Of a DNA stretch of 64,000 nt, positions 1-9,500 are shown one piece after another (position 1 is the first letter of the stretch; the number at the start of each line of letters is the position of its first letter). This stretch comes from Oceanipulchritudo coccoides (GTDB lineage: Bacteria > Verrucomicrobiota > Verrucomicrobiia > Opitutales > Oceanipulchritudinaceae): assembly GCF_010500615.1 (NCBI RefSeq), contig NZ_JAAGNX010000001.1:1193531-1257530 (forward strand), written 5' to 3'. Both the position numbers and the translations under genes were made by a program. Under the pieces are notes generated by a model that saw only the letters and a list, made by a program, of their open reading frames with translations, did no database searches and was not told where the DNA came from.

Positions 1-2
1 AG

Positions 3-143
3 GATGGCTTGTGCGTGACCCGCCGCTGGGGCTTTCCGGATGATATCGGAAAGGCTGTTGGTTCATTGGCCCGCGGAGATTTTCCTTATTCAACCGGCCA
101 GGTTATCATGGTGGACGGTGGGTTGACCATTCCGCGCCTTTAA
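3..143 (+). CDS. SDR-family oxidoreductase, C-terminal fragment
   Basis: Only the last 46 codons lie in the window; the gene begins upstream. The translated tail contains RRWGFPDDIGKAVGSL, STGQVIMVDGG and a final LTIPRL. That is the usual end of a classical short-chain dehydrogenase/reductase: the P-x-D-I-G segment followed by the TGQxxxVDGG strand. The catalytic Tyr-x3-Lys and the NAD(P) Rossmann Gly motif are upstream and cannot be seen, so the substrate cannot be named. The stop is about 80 bases before comF on the same strand. The family call is fairly secure, the specific function unknown. Confidence 0.75.
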   Translation, partial: DGLCVTRRWGFPDDIGKAVGSLARGDFPYSTGQVIMVDGGLTIPRL

Positions 144-221
144 AGAAGCAGGCCGGCCACCTCAATTAAGGCACTTAAGTGAATTGAGTGCCCTCGGTTC
201 CTGATGGGAGACTGACGCACG

Positions 222-956
222 ATGGAGTGGGGCAGTCGTGGCAAATCCCTTTGGAAGCGGCTTCTGGATATTGTTTTTCCAAGGACCTGTGTCCAGTGTG
301 GGCGTTACCTTGAAGAGTGCGGGGAAGTCCGTTTCACCTGCCGCGCGTGCTTTGAGGCATACAAATTCACAAAGGAGCCCCTTTGCGATCAGTGTGGCGT
401 GCCTTTCTACGGTAAGATCGCCCAGTCCCGCAAATGTGCCGGCTGCGAATCCGCGCCACCGGTTTTCCGGCAGGCGCGATCGATATTCCTGTACCGTGAT
501 ACTGGGGCGCGCGTGGTGCACTGCCTGAAGTATGAAAAGGGGAGTTGGCTCCAACCGGAAATTACCGCTCTCGTCCGGGCCGATCTGCGCTGGAAGGCCT
601 ATTTTGAGGATGCCATCCTGGTCCCTGTGCCGCTGCACTTCCGGAAACTGCAGTCGCGGGGCTACAATCAGGCCGAGGTCATCGCCCGTGCAATCTGCGA
701 GGCCGTTCCTTCCGCCTGTATTAATGCATGTCTGCGGAGGGTCCGCGCCACCCCCAGCCAGACCTTCCTCAGTCGGGAGCAGCGGAAGCACAACATGAGC
801 GGGGCCTTCTCCTGCGTGAACCCACCGGAAATCATGGGTAGGATTATTGTTGTGGATGACGTTCTGACCACAGGAGCCACCCTTAATGCAGCCGTACAAG
901 CGCTCAATATGGTCGGTTTGGAGGATATTTATGCCTTTACGCTCGCCCATGGTTGA
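222..956 (+). CDS. comF: ComF family phosphoribosyltransferase-like protein
   Basis: A 244-residue protein with the ComF layout. The N-terminus has a cysteine-rich zinc-binding region (CVQCG near residue 24, then CRAC, CDQCG and CAGCE). The C-terminal phosphoribosyltransferase domain carries the PRPP loop IIVVDDVLTTGATLNA. ComF proteins are linked to DNA uptake during natural transformation; the exact reaction is not established for most members. The ATG follows GGGAG by about 12 bases. It sits ahead of accD with a 33-base gap and could be co-transcribed with accD and folC. I see no other late-competence genes here, so a competence role is known only from the family. Confidence 0.85.
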   Translation: MEWGSRGKSLWKRLLDIVFPRTCVQCGRYLEECGEVRFTCRACFEAYKFTKEPLCDQCGVPFYGKIAQSRKCAGCESAPPVFRQARSIFLYRDTGARVVHCLKYEKGSWLQPEITALVRADLRWKAYFEDAILVPVPLHFRKLQSRGYNQAEVIARAICEAVPSACINACLRRVRATPSQTFLSREQRKHNMSGAFSCVNPPEIMGRIIVVDDVLTTGATLNAAVQALNMVGLEDIYAFTLAHG

Positions 957-989
957 GTTTAGCTCCCCATTTACTGAATTTTCCGTATT

Positions 990-1865
990 ATGCCTTTCTT
1001 TTCAAAACCGACATACTCGACCATTTCACCGGTCAAGAAGAAGGATATTCCCAAGGACCTGTATACCCGTTGTCCGAAATCCGGCGAGCTGGTATACACC
1101 AAGGAGCTTGAAAAAAACTTGATGGTGGTGCCGAAGAGTGGATTTCATTTTCCATTGGACGCTGCTACCCGCATTGAGTCGTTGATCGACGAGGGAACCT
1201 GGAAAGAGTTCGATGACGAGCTGGAGTCCAAGGATCTCCTCAAATTCAAGGATACCAAGGCCTACGCTGACCGGTTGAAGACCTACAAGAAAAAGACCGG
1301 GCTGAATGATGCCATTGTCTGTGGTCTCGGAGAAATGGGCGGTATTCCGGTGAGCCTTTCGGTCATGGATTTTCGTTTTGGAGGGGCCTCGATGGGATCT
1401 GTCGTGGGCGAGAAAATTGCCCGTGCGGTGGAACGCGCAATCGAGGAATCCTGCCCTGTGATAATTGTTGCCGCCTCGGGTGGTGCCCGGATGCAGGAAG
1501 GCATTTACAGTCTCATGCAAATGGCCAAGACCAGTGCTGCGTTGGCGCGGCTCAAACAAGCTGGTTTGCCCTTTATCTCGGTCTTGACCAATCCCACAAC
1601 GGGCGGGGTGACTGCCAGTTTCGCGACCCTCGGAGATCTCATCCTGGCCGAGCCGGAAGCCTTGATCTGCTTTGCCGGACCGCGTGTCATCAAGGAGGGA
1701 ACCAATGAGGAACTGCCAGCCGGATTTCAGCGCACGGAATTTCTTTTGGATCGCGGCCTGATCGACCAGATCGTCCCCCGCGGGGAAATGCGGGAACGGC
1801 TCATCTATTTCCTGAGCGTGCTCTTTCTTAGAAAAGAGATTCCTTCAGAAGAAGAGGCTTCCTAA
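990..1865 (+). CDS. accD: acetyl-CoA carboxylase carboxyltransferase subunit beta
   Basis: AccD with AccA transfers the carboxyl group from carboxybiotin to acetyl-CoA, the first committed step of fatty acid synthesis. The 291-residue length and the crotonase-like core are typical, with [26 protein letters not shown] and [11 protein letters not shown] followed by GPRVIKE. The N-terminal zinc ribbon is degenerate. The four metal cysteines expected at CxxC...CxxC are C28, S31, V47 and S50, so only one remains although the surrounding sequence ([11 protein letters not shown]) is well kept. It lies between comF and folC, as in several bacteria where accD precedes folC. Confidence 0.95.
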   Translation: MPFFSKPTYSTISPVKKKDIPKDLYTRCPKSGELVYTKELEKNLMVVPKSGFHFPLDAATRIESLIDEGTWKEFDDELESKDLLKFKDTKAYADRLKTYKKKTGLNDAIVCGLGEMGGIPVSLSVMDFRFGGASMGSVVGEKIARAVERAIEESCPVIIVAASGGARMQEGIYSLMQMAKTSAALARLKQAGLPFISVLTNPTTGGVTASFATLGDLILAEPEALICFAGPRVIKEGTNEELPAGFQRTEFLLDRGLIDQIVPRGEMRERLIYFLSVLFLRKEIPSEEEAS

Positions 1866-1895
1866 GCCGGTTCGCTCACATCCAGGCACTTCTTC

Positions 1896-3194
1896 ATGAA
1901 CCAGACGCTGGATTCTTACGAGGCGGTTCGTTCCTACCTGTATGGCTTGAAGCATCGGGGCGCCCTGTACGGAATTGACCGGATGCGGGAATTTGTTGCC
2001 CATTTGGGCCATCCGGAGCTGGCCTATCCGGTGATTCATGTCGCCGGGACCAACGGAAAAGGCTCTACCTGCGCCATGCTCGAATCCATTTTCCGGACGG
2101 CGGGTTACAAAACCGGACTTTTCACCTCTCCACATCTGGTGCATCAGGGCGAGCGAGTGCAGGTCGACCGCCATATGCTGACCCGGGAGGACATCGTCGC
2201 CTATACCCGACGCCTGAAGCCCATTGCCGAGGCCGTTGAGCAAGCCCATCCGGATCACCATCCGACCTTTTTCGAATTCATGACCGGAATGGCCTTTCTT
2301 CGCTTTGCCGAGGCCGCGGTCGATGTTGGGATTATTGAAACGGGCTTGGGTGGACGCCTCGATGCCACCAATGTCGTCCAGCCTGAGCTGTCTGTCATCA
2401 CCTCGATCAGCTTGGATCATACGGATATCCTCGGAGACACGATTGAGGCCATTGCCTCCGAGAAAGCCGGGATTATCAAGCCCGGAAAACCGGTTGTGAT
2501 GGGCTTGCTTCCAGTTGAGGCAGAACAAGTTATCGAACAAGTCGCCCGTGATCGAGGCGCGCCGCTGCACAAAGTCTCCGAGGCCTTTGGGGCGGATGAA
2601 GGCCAGTTTCCCCTGACCGGCTTGCCCGGGGATTATCAGCGTCACAATGCCGCAACGGCTACACTTGCTGCACGTATCCTTGGTGATTCCTTCAAACTTT
2701 CCGAGGCTCAGATCCGGGAAGGCCTCCTCAGGGTGAACTGGGCCGGACGCTGGGAGCGGCACAATCTCAAGGACCGGGCGATTATTTTGGATGCAACCCA
2801 TAATCCCGAGGGTGCCCTCCATTTGGAGAAGAACCTGCAGCAGTTGGTCCGTAAAACTGGCAAAAAACCTGTCATCCTCGCCGGTACCCTTGGGCTTCCA
2901 CGTGCCCGGGCCCTCATGCCGGTGGTTGCCCGGTATGCCCGGGAAATCCATCTCCTTGTCCCCAAACAACCGCGCGCCTGCAGCTTGGAAGAGCTGCGGG
3001 CCTCCCTCCCTTCAACATTTGAAGGAAAGGTCTTTGAAAGCGCTGTTCACGAGCTTTTCCCCGCCCCGGGAACCTGCGCTGCCGGTAACCCCGCAGAGAC
3101 ACTTGTCGCCACAGGGTCCATTTACCTCATCGGGGAAATAATGGAAGCCCTCTATCACGAGGTACCGGTCGGGGAGCAATCGCTGCAGGATTGA
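1896..3194 (+). CDS. folC: bifunctional folylpolyglutamate synthase/dihydrofolate synthase
   Basis: A Mur-ligase family enzyme that adds glutamate to dihydropteroate and folates in an ATP-dependent reaction. The 432-residue length fits. The ATP loop is HVAGTNGKGSTCAML near residue 50. GLFTSPHLVHQGERV, the IIETGLGGRLDATNVV segment and SISLDHTDILGDTIEAIA are all family signatures. The C-terminal Mur domain has RWERHNLKDRAIILDATHNP. The gap after accD is 30 bases, suggesting one transcript. Cytoplasmic. No oddities seen. Confidence 0.95.
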   Translation: MNQTLDSYEAVRSYLYGLKHRGALYGIDRMREFVAHLGHPELAYPVIHVAGTNGKGSTCAMLESIFRTAGYKTGLFTSPHLVHQGERVQVDRHMLTREDIVAYTRRLKPIAEAVEQAHPDHHPTFFEFMTGMAFLRFAEAAVDVGIIETGLGGRLDATNVVQPELSVITSISLDHTDILGDTIEAIASEKAGIIKPGKPVVMGLLPVEAEQVIEQVARDRGAPLHKVSEAFGADEGQFPLTGLPGDYQRHNAATATLAARILGDSFKLSEAQIREGLLRVNWAGRWERHNLKDRAIILDATHNPEGALHLEKNLQQLVRKTGKKPVILAGTLGLPRARALMPVVARYAREIHLLVPKQPRACSLEELRASLPSTFEGKVFESAVHELFPAPGTCAAGNPAETLVATGSIYLIGEIMEALYHEVPVGEQSLQD

Positions 3195-3196
3195 AA

Positions 3197-3232
3197 TTGA
3201 CTGAAATACAGAATTACTGATATTCTGTATGC
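3197..3232 (+). promoter_or_regulatory. promoter and perfect palindromic operator of the toxin-antitoxin pair
   Basis: A sigma70-type promoter reads TTGACT (3197-3202), 18-base spacer, TATTCT (3221-3226). Overlapping it is a perfect inverted repeat, ATACAGAAT (3206-3214), a 7-base spacer, then ATTCTGTAT (3222-3230). The start codon of the antitoxin is at 3233, where transcription should begin, so the mRNA may be leaderless. A palindrome covering the -10 box fits autorepression by the AbrB-fold antitoxin, as is known for MazE/VapB-type systems. Confidence 0.65.
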
Positions 3233-3484
3233 ATGAGTAAGAAAGTGAAAATCGGCAAGCGGGGCATCATCACCTTACCCGCGGAGTTGCGCAAAAAGTA
3301 TGGGCTTCAGGAAGAGGACGATCTTATTGTTGAGGAAACAGGCGAAGGCCTCCTTTTGCGACCAACAGTAAACCTCCCAATTGAGATCTTTACGGAGGAA
3401 CGCATTGCTGAATTTATGGAGGACGATGAGGAACTGGGAAGGGTGCTTGACCGAATAAAGGCAGCAAGAGAGGAGTCTCCCTGA
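3233..3484 (+). CDS. AbrB/MazE/SpoVT-domain antitoxin
   Basis: An 83-residue protein whose first 45 residues form a swapped-hairpin AbrB DNA-binding domain: KVKIGKRGIITLPAELRKK, then YGLQEEDDLIVEETGEGLLLRP. The acidic C-terminus (EERIAEFMEDDEELGRVLDR) would be the toxin-binding tail. It ends 4 bases before the PIN-domain gene, the typical antitoxin-first order of type II systems. It probably binds the palindrome just upstream. The domain call is strong; antitoxin function is inferred from arrangement. Confidence 0.85.
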   Translation: MSKKVKIGKRGIITLPAELRKKYGLQEEDDLIVEETGEGLLLRPTVNLPIEIFTEERIAEFMEDDEELGRVLDRIKAAREESP

Positions 3485-3488
3485 TTGA

Positions 3489-3896
3489 ATGAAAATTTTT
3501 CTAGACGCAAATGTCCTCTTTTCCTCCGCCAACACCGGGAGCCAGGTCTCTTTGCTGGTGGATGAGTTGGCCAGGGATGCGCAGCTAATCACGTCTGATT
3601 ACGCCTTACAGGAAGCCCTCCGCAATCTGCGCTTGAAGCGGCCGACATGGATCAATGAGTTCAACAGGGTCTGCGACCAACTTGAGATTGTCCATAGCGT
3701 TGACGGGCCCATGCGCATCCGAATCGCATCAAAGGACCGGGCCATTCTCGCCACTGCCATCAAAAACGCCTGCGACTATTTGGTGGCAGGAGACAAGCGG
3801 GACCTCGGCCACCTGATCGGTAAGACGACAGGAATCACGACAGTTGTGACACCATTGCAGATGGCTCTGATACTAGAAGACCGGTACAAGCCTTGA
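3489..3896 (+). CDS. PIN-domain ribonuclease toxin (VapC-like)
   Basis: A 135-residue PIN domain. It opens with MKIFLDANVLFSSAN, giving the first catalytic Asp (D6). Further acidic residues occur in ALQEALRNL (central Glu), SKDRAILATAIKNACDYLVAGD and KRDLGHL, matching the metal-binding quartet of the fold. PIN toxins cleave RNA, often tRNA or rRNA; the target here cannot be told. The gene directly follows the AbrB-type antitoxin and precedes a tRNA-Gly gene. The ATG at 3489 lies 4 bases after the antitoxin stop, so translation is likely coupled. Confidence 0.85.
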   Translation: MKIFLDANVLFSSANTGSQVSLLVDELARDAQLITSDYALQEALRNLRLKRPTWINEFNRVCDQLEIVHSVDGPMRIRIASKDRAILATAIKNACDYLVAGDKRDLGHLIGKTTGITTVVTPLQMALILEDRYKP

Positions 3897-3924
3897 GAGT
3901 ACCCAATTTTACCCGAAAACGGGG

Positions 3925-3967
3925 TTGACATGTGGCGGAATGATCACAGCTTTTCCTTCTTTTACAG
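3925..3967 (+). promoter_or_regulatory. putative tRNA-Gly promoter
   Basis: A consensus -35 box TTGACA lies at 3925-3930, about 38 bases before the mature tRNA 5' end. The matching -10 region (around 3948-3955, AGCTTTTC) is poor, so this is only a partial promoter call. A short CCCG-AAAA-CGGG hairpin just upstream (3912-3923) may close the toxin-antitoxin transcript. Confidence 0.35.
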
Positions 3968-4043
<76 letters not shown>

Positions 4044-4048
4044 ATTTT

Positions 4049-4083
4049 AAAACCCCTAAGTTGTCGAAGACCAGGGGTTTTTT
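4049..4083 (+). terminator. intrinsic terminator after tRNA-Gly
   Basis: The arms AAAACCCCT (4049-4057) and AGGGGTTTT (4073-4081) are separated by a 15-base loop and run into a T tract to 4083. It ends the tRNA transcript. Confidence 0.8.
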
Positions 4084-4150
4084 CGTGTCCAGACCCCAGG
4101 CGTACTTTAACAAGTTCAAAAACCCATCATGGTTTGGGATACTCTCATTT

Positions 4151-4252
4151 GCGCCCAATCCTGTCCCGGCCGCCAGGACCTATGCCCTGCAACTTGTGGG
4201 AAGTGATGGGGATCGCGTCGCAAGGGATGAGATACAGGTCACGATTTCTAAT
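4151..4252 (+). pseudogene. decayed PKD/Ig-like domain fragment
   Basis: The 434-base stretch between the tRNA terminator and the next gene holds no convincing gene. One reading frame from about 4151 to 4252 encodes RTYALQLVGSDGDRVARDE followed by IQVTIS. That resembles the end of a PKD or cadherin-like domain (G-x-Y-x-L-x-L-x-x-S-D-G ... D-E-x-x-V-x-I), common in secreted Verrucomicrobial proteins. No start, signal peptide or flanking domain is present, so it looks like a remnant of a larger secreted protein lost at this site. Confidence 0.4.
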
Positions 4253-4402
4253 AAAGCGGAAGGGAATCGGGGATTCCTGAGTGCCGCTGCCGATGGGTTT
4301 ATTCGGAGGGTCTTGCAAGGTGGCTTTGGATGGCCGGTTCTCTCGTCGGCAGTGGCGGGGCATGAATCTACTCACCCCGGTTCTAGATAGGAATCATGTT
4401 TT

Positions 4403-4412
4403 TTTGCGCACT
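4403..4412 (+). promoter_or_regulatory. partial TTTGCGCAAA-like site upstream of the PEP-CTERM gene
   Basis: TTTGCGCACT matches 8 of 10 positions of the perfect palindrome found at 17546-17555 and 34262-34271. It lies about 105 bases before the PEP-CTERM gene, a similar distance to the other two. Two mismatches break the palindrome, so this is a weak candidate. Confidence 0.25.
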
Positions 4413-4517
4413 TTCGCTGAAATTTGCGGATATTGGCCTTTGTGTTTCAGGGCTCATCCGTTTTCCAATTTACATCCTGAGTTACGCGACTCCAAACCCA
4501 TTGTCTAAGCTTCAATC

Positions 4518-5336
4518 ATGAATAACATAATGAAATCCCTCGCCAATCCTCTCCTTGTTTTGGTTTTTATCGCGCCGATGGCCTTCTCGCAAGTTACCCT
4601 CAACTTGAATACTTATGTGCAGACAGGTGCCCGGGAAGCCACTTTATCTGGGGCCACAACCTCCGGAGCGTCGCTTCTATACCTGGACAATTCAGTCTCC
4701 GGCCGTAATGACACCGCCTTGGTAGCGCCGCTCAACAGTGGTAGCCTGACATCCTTCACCCAGGTTGGCGACACGATGACCTACAGTTTCAGGCTGAGCG
4801 GTATCACCGCAACGAACAATAACACCACGCCACTCTACCGGGTGGGCTTTGACTTCGGCAGCACGGCGGCCTTGCGCTACGAGACCAGCACAGGTACTCA
4901 GGATCAATTGAGATTTGGCTCTAATACCGACGGAAATCCGTTTGCTTCAGGAACCACAACTGACTTTACCACTGACAACTGGACAAGCTTTGCTTTGCAG
5001 AGTTTGCGTTTCGATGACGGCAATGAAATTGATGCGACGGTCTCGTTGGAGCTCGTAGGAACCGGAAGCTATGAGATGACTGTCACCTACGTCAACCCAG
5101 CCGATTCAAACATAACGACGTCCCTTAGCCACACCTTTACCGGTGTGAACGGCAATCAGGTGGTGAGCGTCTTCCACGCGACGAACAGTTCGGGCATGGT
5201 GGACGGCGACGCCTACACAATCAGCAACGCCTCCCTGGAATTCACCGCGGTTCCCGAGCCATCGACCTACGCCCTGTTGAGCGGCATGCTGGCACTAGGG
5301 GCAATCCTCATGCGCCGCCGCTTCCATCGCGGGTAA
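4518..5336 (+). CDS. PEP-CTERM protein, first of three paralogues
   Basis: A 272-residue secreted protein. It has a signal peptide (MKSLANPLLVLVFIAPMAFS, from the second ATG at 4530 or the first at 4518). A beta-rich domain at about 25-243 follows, and then a classical PEP-CTERM tail: VPEPSTYALLSGMLALG and a final Arg cluster RRRFHRG. PEP-CTERM tails are recognised by exosortase, cleaved and transferred to the cell surface. No exosortase gene is in this window. The beta domain recurs nearly intact in the next two genes. Its function is unknown; the fold may be a lectin-like beta sandwich, but that is a guess. Confidence 0.85.
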   Translation: MNNIMKSLANPLLVLVFIAPMAFSQVTLNLNTYVQTGAREATLSGATTSGASLLYLDNSVSGRNDTALVAPLNSGSLTSFTQVGDTMTYSFRLSGITATNNNTTPLYRVGFDFGSTAALRYETSTGTQDQLRFGSNTDGNPFASGTTTDFTTDNWTSFALQSLRFDDGNEIDATVSLELVGTGSYEMTVTYVNPADSNITTSLSHTFTGVNGNQVVSVFHATNSSGMVDGDAYTISNASLEFTAVPEPSTYALLSGMLALGAILMRRRFHRG

Positions 5337-5370
5337 ACCCTAACCAGGCTGATCTAGTCAAAAAAAACCA

Positions 5371-6372
5371 ATGAAAAAACGAGCAAAAACATTCAAAAGT
5401 TATGCCGCCCTTGCGGCTTTTATCGCGCCCCTGGCCGTTTCGGCAACCATCCTCGACATCAATACCTTCGTGGTGATGGGGGCAAGGGAAGCCACTTTAT
5501 CAGGTGCCACAACCTCTGGAGCGTCGCTTCTTTACCTGGATAATTCGGTTTCCGGTCGGAACGACACCGGCATGGCTGCTGTGATCAACAGCGGTAACCG
5601 GCCCCCTTTCACCCAGTTGGGCGATAAGATGACCTACAGCTTCAATTTGAGCGGCATCACGGCCCAGAACAATCAGTTCACGCCGGTCTTCCGGGTGGGT
5701 TTCGACTTCGGGGACACGGCGACCCTGCGTTACGCCACCAGCACCGGTACGGGTCCCCGATTGGAGTTTGGCTCCAACACAAACGGGAATCCGTTTTCAA
5801 GCGGAACCGTCCATATCACTTATGAAGATTGGGTAAGCCGGAGTCCGGAGGATTACATCAGCCTCCGCTTTGATGATGGAAACAATATCGACGCAACGGT
5901 TACCCTTGAGTTGGTCGCCTTCAACGGTTCCAATTATGATTATCAGATGTCGGTGACTTACCAGGACGCGACCTTTCCATCGATCACCAACACGAAGACC
6001 TACACATTTACGAACGTGAACGGCAATCAGGTGTTGAGTCTCTTCCACCTGACCAATAGTTCCGGCATGATCGCCGGCGACGCCTACACGATCAGCAACG
6101 CCTCTCTGGATTTCACTGCTGCTGGCACAACGCTGCCGACGCCGGAGATCCAAATCGCCATTGTGGGGAGCGATGTCCAGGTCAGTGTGGATGCGTCCGC
6201 CTCGAGCGTAAATTACCAGTTGCTCAAGTCCACAAGCGACCTCACCTCCGGTTCATTCGGAGCAGTCGGCTCGCCTCAGGCGGGCAACGACGGCACGCTT
6301 GTATTGACGGATACCGGCGGCCTGCCAGGAACCGGCAACAAGGCGTTCTACAAGGTCGAATCCTCCAATTGA
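5371..6372 (+). CDS. secreted paralogue 2 with short C-terminal domain
   Basis: A 333-residue protein starting 34 bases after the previous stop. A signal peptide (YAALAAFIAPLAVSATI) precedes the same domain as its neighbour: GAREATLSGATTSGASLLYL is identical in both, and RVGFDFG, RFDDGN and GDAYTISNASL recur. The PEP-CTERM tail is absent. Instead residues about 255-333 form a different C-terminal module containing NYQLLKSTSDLTSG and ending FYKVESSN. Tails with an S-T-S-D-L ... F-Y-(K/R)-V pattern are frequent on secreted Verrucomicrobial proteins, and a related pattern closes the next gene. Function unknown. Confidence 0.75.
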   Translation: MKKRAKTFKSYAALAAFIAPLAVSATILDINTFVVMGAREATLSGATTSGASLLYLDNSVSGRNDTGMAAVINSGNRPPFTQLGDKMTYSFNLSGITAQNNQFTPVFRVGFDFGDTATLRYATSTGTGPRLEFGSNTNGNPFSSGTVHITYEDWVSRSPEDYISLRFDDGNNIDATVTLELVAFNGSNYDYQMSVTYQDATFPSITNTKTYTFTNVNGNQVLSLFHLTNSSGMIAGDAYTISNASLDFTAAGTTLPTPEIQIAIVGSDVQVSVDASASSVNYQLLKSTSDLTSGSFGAVGSPQAGNDGTLVLTDTGGLPGTGNKAFYKVESSN

Positions 6373-6450
6373 CGCTTTCTCGAGAACGGGTTGCCCCGAC
6401 TGGTTCCGCCACGCTTTCCACCTGGGGTTAAAAATAGGTATTCAAGGGAC

Positions 6451-6475
6451 GGCCCCGCAAGGGGCCTTTCCTTTT
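6451..6475 (+). terminator. intrinsic terminator between paralogues 2 and 3
   Basis: GGCCCC-GCAA-GGGGCC is followed by TTTCCTTTT. A perfect 6-bp GC stem with a GNRA-type loop and a T-rich tail separates the second and third paralogue, so the third probably has its own promoter in the next 50 bases. Confidence 0.7.
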
Positions 6476-6525
6476 CAACCATCCCTTAAAGTATTGCCGC
6501 CTAAAACCTTCTGTCATAATCCCAA

Positions 6526-9500
6526 ATGAAACAATTCCGAACAATCGTGCTCCTTTCATCCGTGTTGCTTCCGCTGGCTGCCATGTCCGCACCAACTGCC
6601 CTCGATCTGAATACCTTTGGGGGAACGGGAGCGGGTGCCTATACCCTATCCGGAGCCTCCACCTCGGGAGCCTCCATTGCATACGATACCAGTAACGGGG
6701 CCAACGATATAGGAATGGTGACCTCGATCAATAGCGGCAGCCTGAGCCCCTTCACTCAAGTGGGCGACAGCATGATCTACAGCTTCCATCTGGGCGGCAT
6801 CGCGGCAACGAACAATCAGTTCACGCCGATTTTCCGCGTGGGATTCGACTTCGGGGCCACGGCGGCCCTGCGTTATGCCACAAGCACCGGGACCGGGCCG
6901 CGATTGGAGTTTGGTTCCAATACAAACGGGAATCCGTTTACAAGCGGTACCGTGCATGTGACGCATGAGGATTGGTGCCCCTTTGATCTTCAAGACATCC
7001 GGTTTGATGAGGGACACGAAATCGACGTGGCTGTTTCCCTTGAGCTCGTGGCGATCAACGACAGTTTGCATGACTACCAGATGACGGTCACCTATGTCAG
7101 CACCCTCAACCCGTCCGACACGAACTCGAAGACTTACACCTTCACCGGAGTGAACGGTAATCAAGTGGTCAGTCTCTTCCATGTCACGAACAGCGCGGGC
7201 ATGGTCGCCGGCGACGCCTACACCGTCAGTAATGCATCCCTTGTTTTTTCCGGACCGACAGTCCTTGATCAAGTCCGGGCATCGGTTGATGCCCTGCCCG
7301 AATCCACCCCGGAGGAAAGGGTTAAAAAGGCGGTCCTTCAGGTGGAGGTTGAGCGCGCAGCCAACGCAGAGGCTGTTTCCCTGTTGGAAGAAAGCGATGC
7401 GCTCCTTGTGGAGGTGCAACAAGCCCTTTCCCGGAACGCACCAGAATTCACAGCGACCAATCCCGGCGCGCCTGTCAACCTTCCCATTCTTCGACCGCTC
7501 ATCACACCGTATGTGGATAATCCTTACCTGCAAAAGCTTGAGCAGGAAGCCACTGATGGCATTGCCACCGATGATGTGCTCTGGCCGAGGGCCCTGCACT
7601 ATAATCAGGTTATCAATGACGTGCAGGGAAACTACGGGGCCAGGTCGGCATTCAAACTCATGTCGGAATACTTGTGGTTGTTTGGCCACGATGAGAGCCC
7701 CATGAAGTTTGATCCTGAATTGTTAAAGCGTGTTTTGCGTCGAGCCCACGCTTACATGGATTCCCTGGAGCTCACCCCAAGCGTGAATGCCGACCCCGCA
7801 CCGAACTGGTACGATCAATTTTCTGTCTATGTCGCATTTCCCGCCCTCTACGAGCTCCGCATGCTCTATCCCGGCTTGCTAATGCCCGCGCAACTCAGCC
7901 GGTGGGATAGCATTATGAACGCTGTCGCATTGGATATGGAGAGTTGGTACTTCATGGTACTTGGTTACAGCCCATGGAACATCAACATCGAGACCGGACG
8001 GCTTGTGGGTGTGATGGTAGCCGGGCTATGGACAGGTAACCAACAGCTTGTGGACCGTTCCTTTAATCATATTGATGCCACGACGGCGCGGTTGTTTCCG
8101 GATGGAGCCGTCCCTTACCACGGCGTGGGCCAGGCATCCTCCAACTACCATGACATATTGCTCGAGGAGTGGCTTATCCTCTACGAACTAACAGGCTACC
8201 AGCCGATCATGGATGCGATGGTCAATACCCAATGGAGGGGACCCGCCATGGGGCGGACCGAAGAATTCTGGACTTCTCCTTTCTACAAAACCTATCGCTG
8301 GAACTATCAAAAAGGAACCGAGGCTGGAAGCGAGCTGGTCGCCACCATGAGTCGGAATCCATATGTTCGCTGGCTCTTGGACCGGGATATGTTTCCCGAC
8401 TACTTTACACCCGGCAGTCAACTGGGGCACCGCTATCAGGCTCCATGGTATGACGCCACGGTTATCGCCAATCCCTTGCCCGACAATTACACGATTGCGG
8501 ATCGCAATACCGGAGGGCCAAGGGGCTGGTATGGCAACTTCACCTATGCGGGCGCTTTCCGCCCGAACCCCAACTCGACCCGCTACGAAGGCCATGAAAC
8601 CCTCATGGGGGCCATGACTGTCGATGATGATGGCCGCGTCAACTCCATCCTTGTCGATGTCACCCCGCGTATCTGGCAGACCCCTGATAACACAGTCGAA
8701 AATGGATATGACATAAGTGCATGGGCGGACCTGACGATTTACGAGGATCCGGCCACGACGATCAGCAGCAATTACAGCGTCTCGACCTCGATTCATGAAA
8801 TTACCCGCAAAAGAGCCGGTTCGGCTCGCACGGCCAACGTCTCCGGATGGACCGGCCGTCAGGTATGGATCGGATTGCCCGACCGGATTGTGGGATTGGT
8901 CTCGACCGTGCCAACGGCTGGGGAAGCGGCCGCCTATGCTATAAACGGTGTCTTGCGTTTAATTTCGGGAGGCACTGCCGGGGCGGAGACGACCAAAGTA
9001 CTCGAGGAAATCATCCCCGGAACGCATTACCGGTATGGGCAATTGGATGTTTTCGTCCATGACAGCACCTACACCAGCCTCACGGGACTTGAAGTGGAAT
9101 ATCGTGTACCGACCTACCCAGCAACGGAACTCACCTTCAGCAACCGAGCCTCCGAGCCCTTGCCCGCCGGCACCCAAACCACCTTCCCCTCCGCAACCGA
9201 GTTCCGGTTTATTGTCGAGGTTCGGCCTGCATGGACCACAACCGACTTGACGGCCGTTAACGTGCTTGGTGATCAGGATCTGATCGGCTTGGACCTTGTC
9301 AGCAGTGAACTGTCTCTTCAGGTTTGGCTGAATGCAGCCGATACGGGTCGGAGTGTTATGCTCCAAAGAGGAAATCTACCTGCAGGCACGGATTCCATTG
9401 TTCTTTCTAACGGTGTTCTCGGAAGGGTCCCCTTCGATCCGAGTGTTCCGGTTTCCGTTAATCTGGTGCCCGGGCAGCACGCGGTGCTTGTGGTCAGCTC

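Noticed and set aside
1845-2969. Long open frame of 374 codons on the minus strand
   Set aside because: Antisense shadow of folC; the plus-strand frame has all FolC motifs, the minus frame none.
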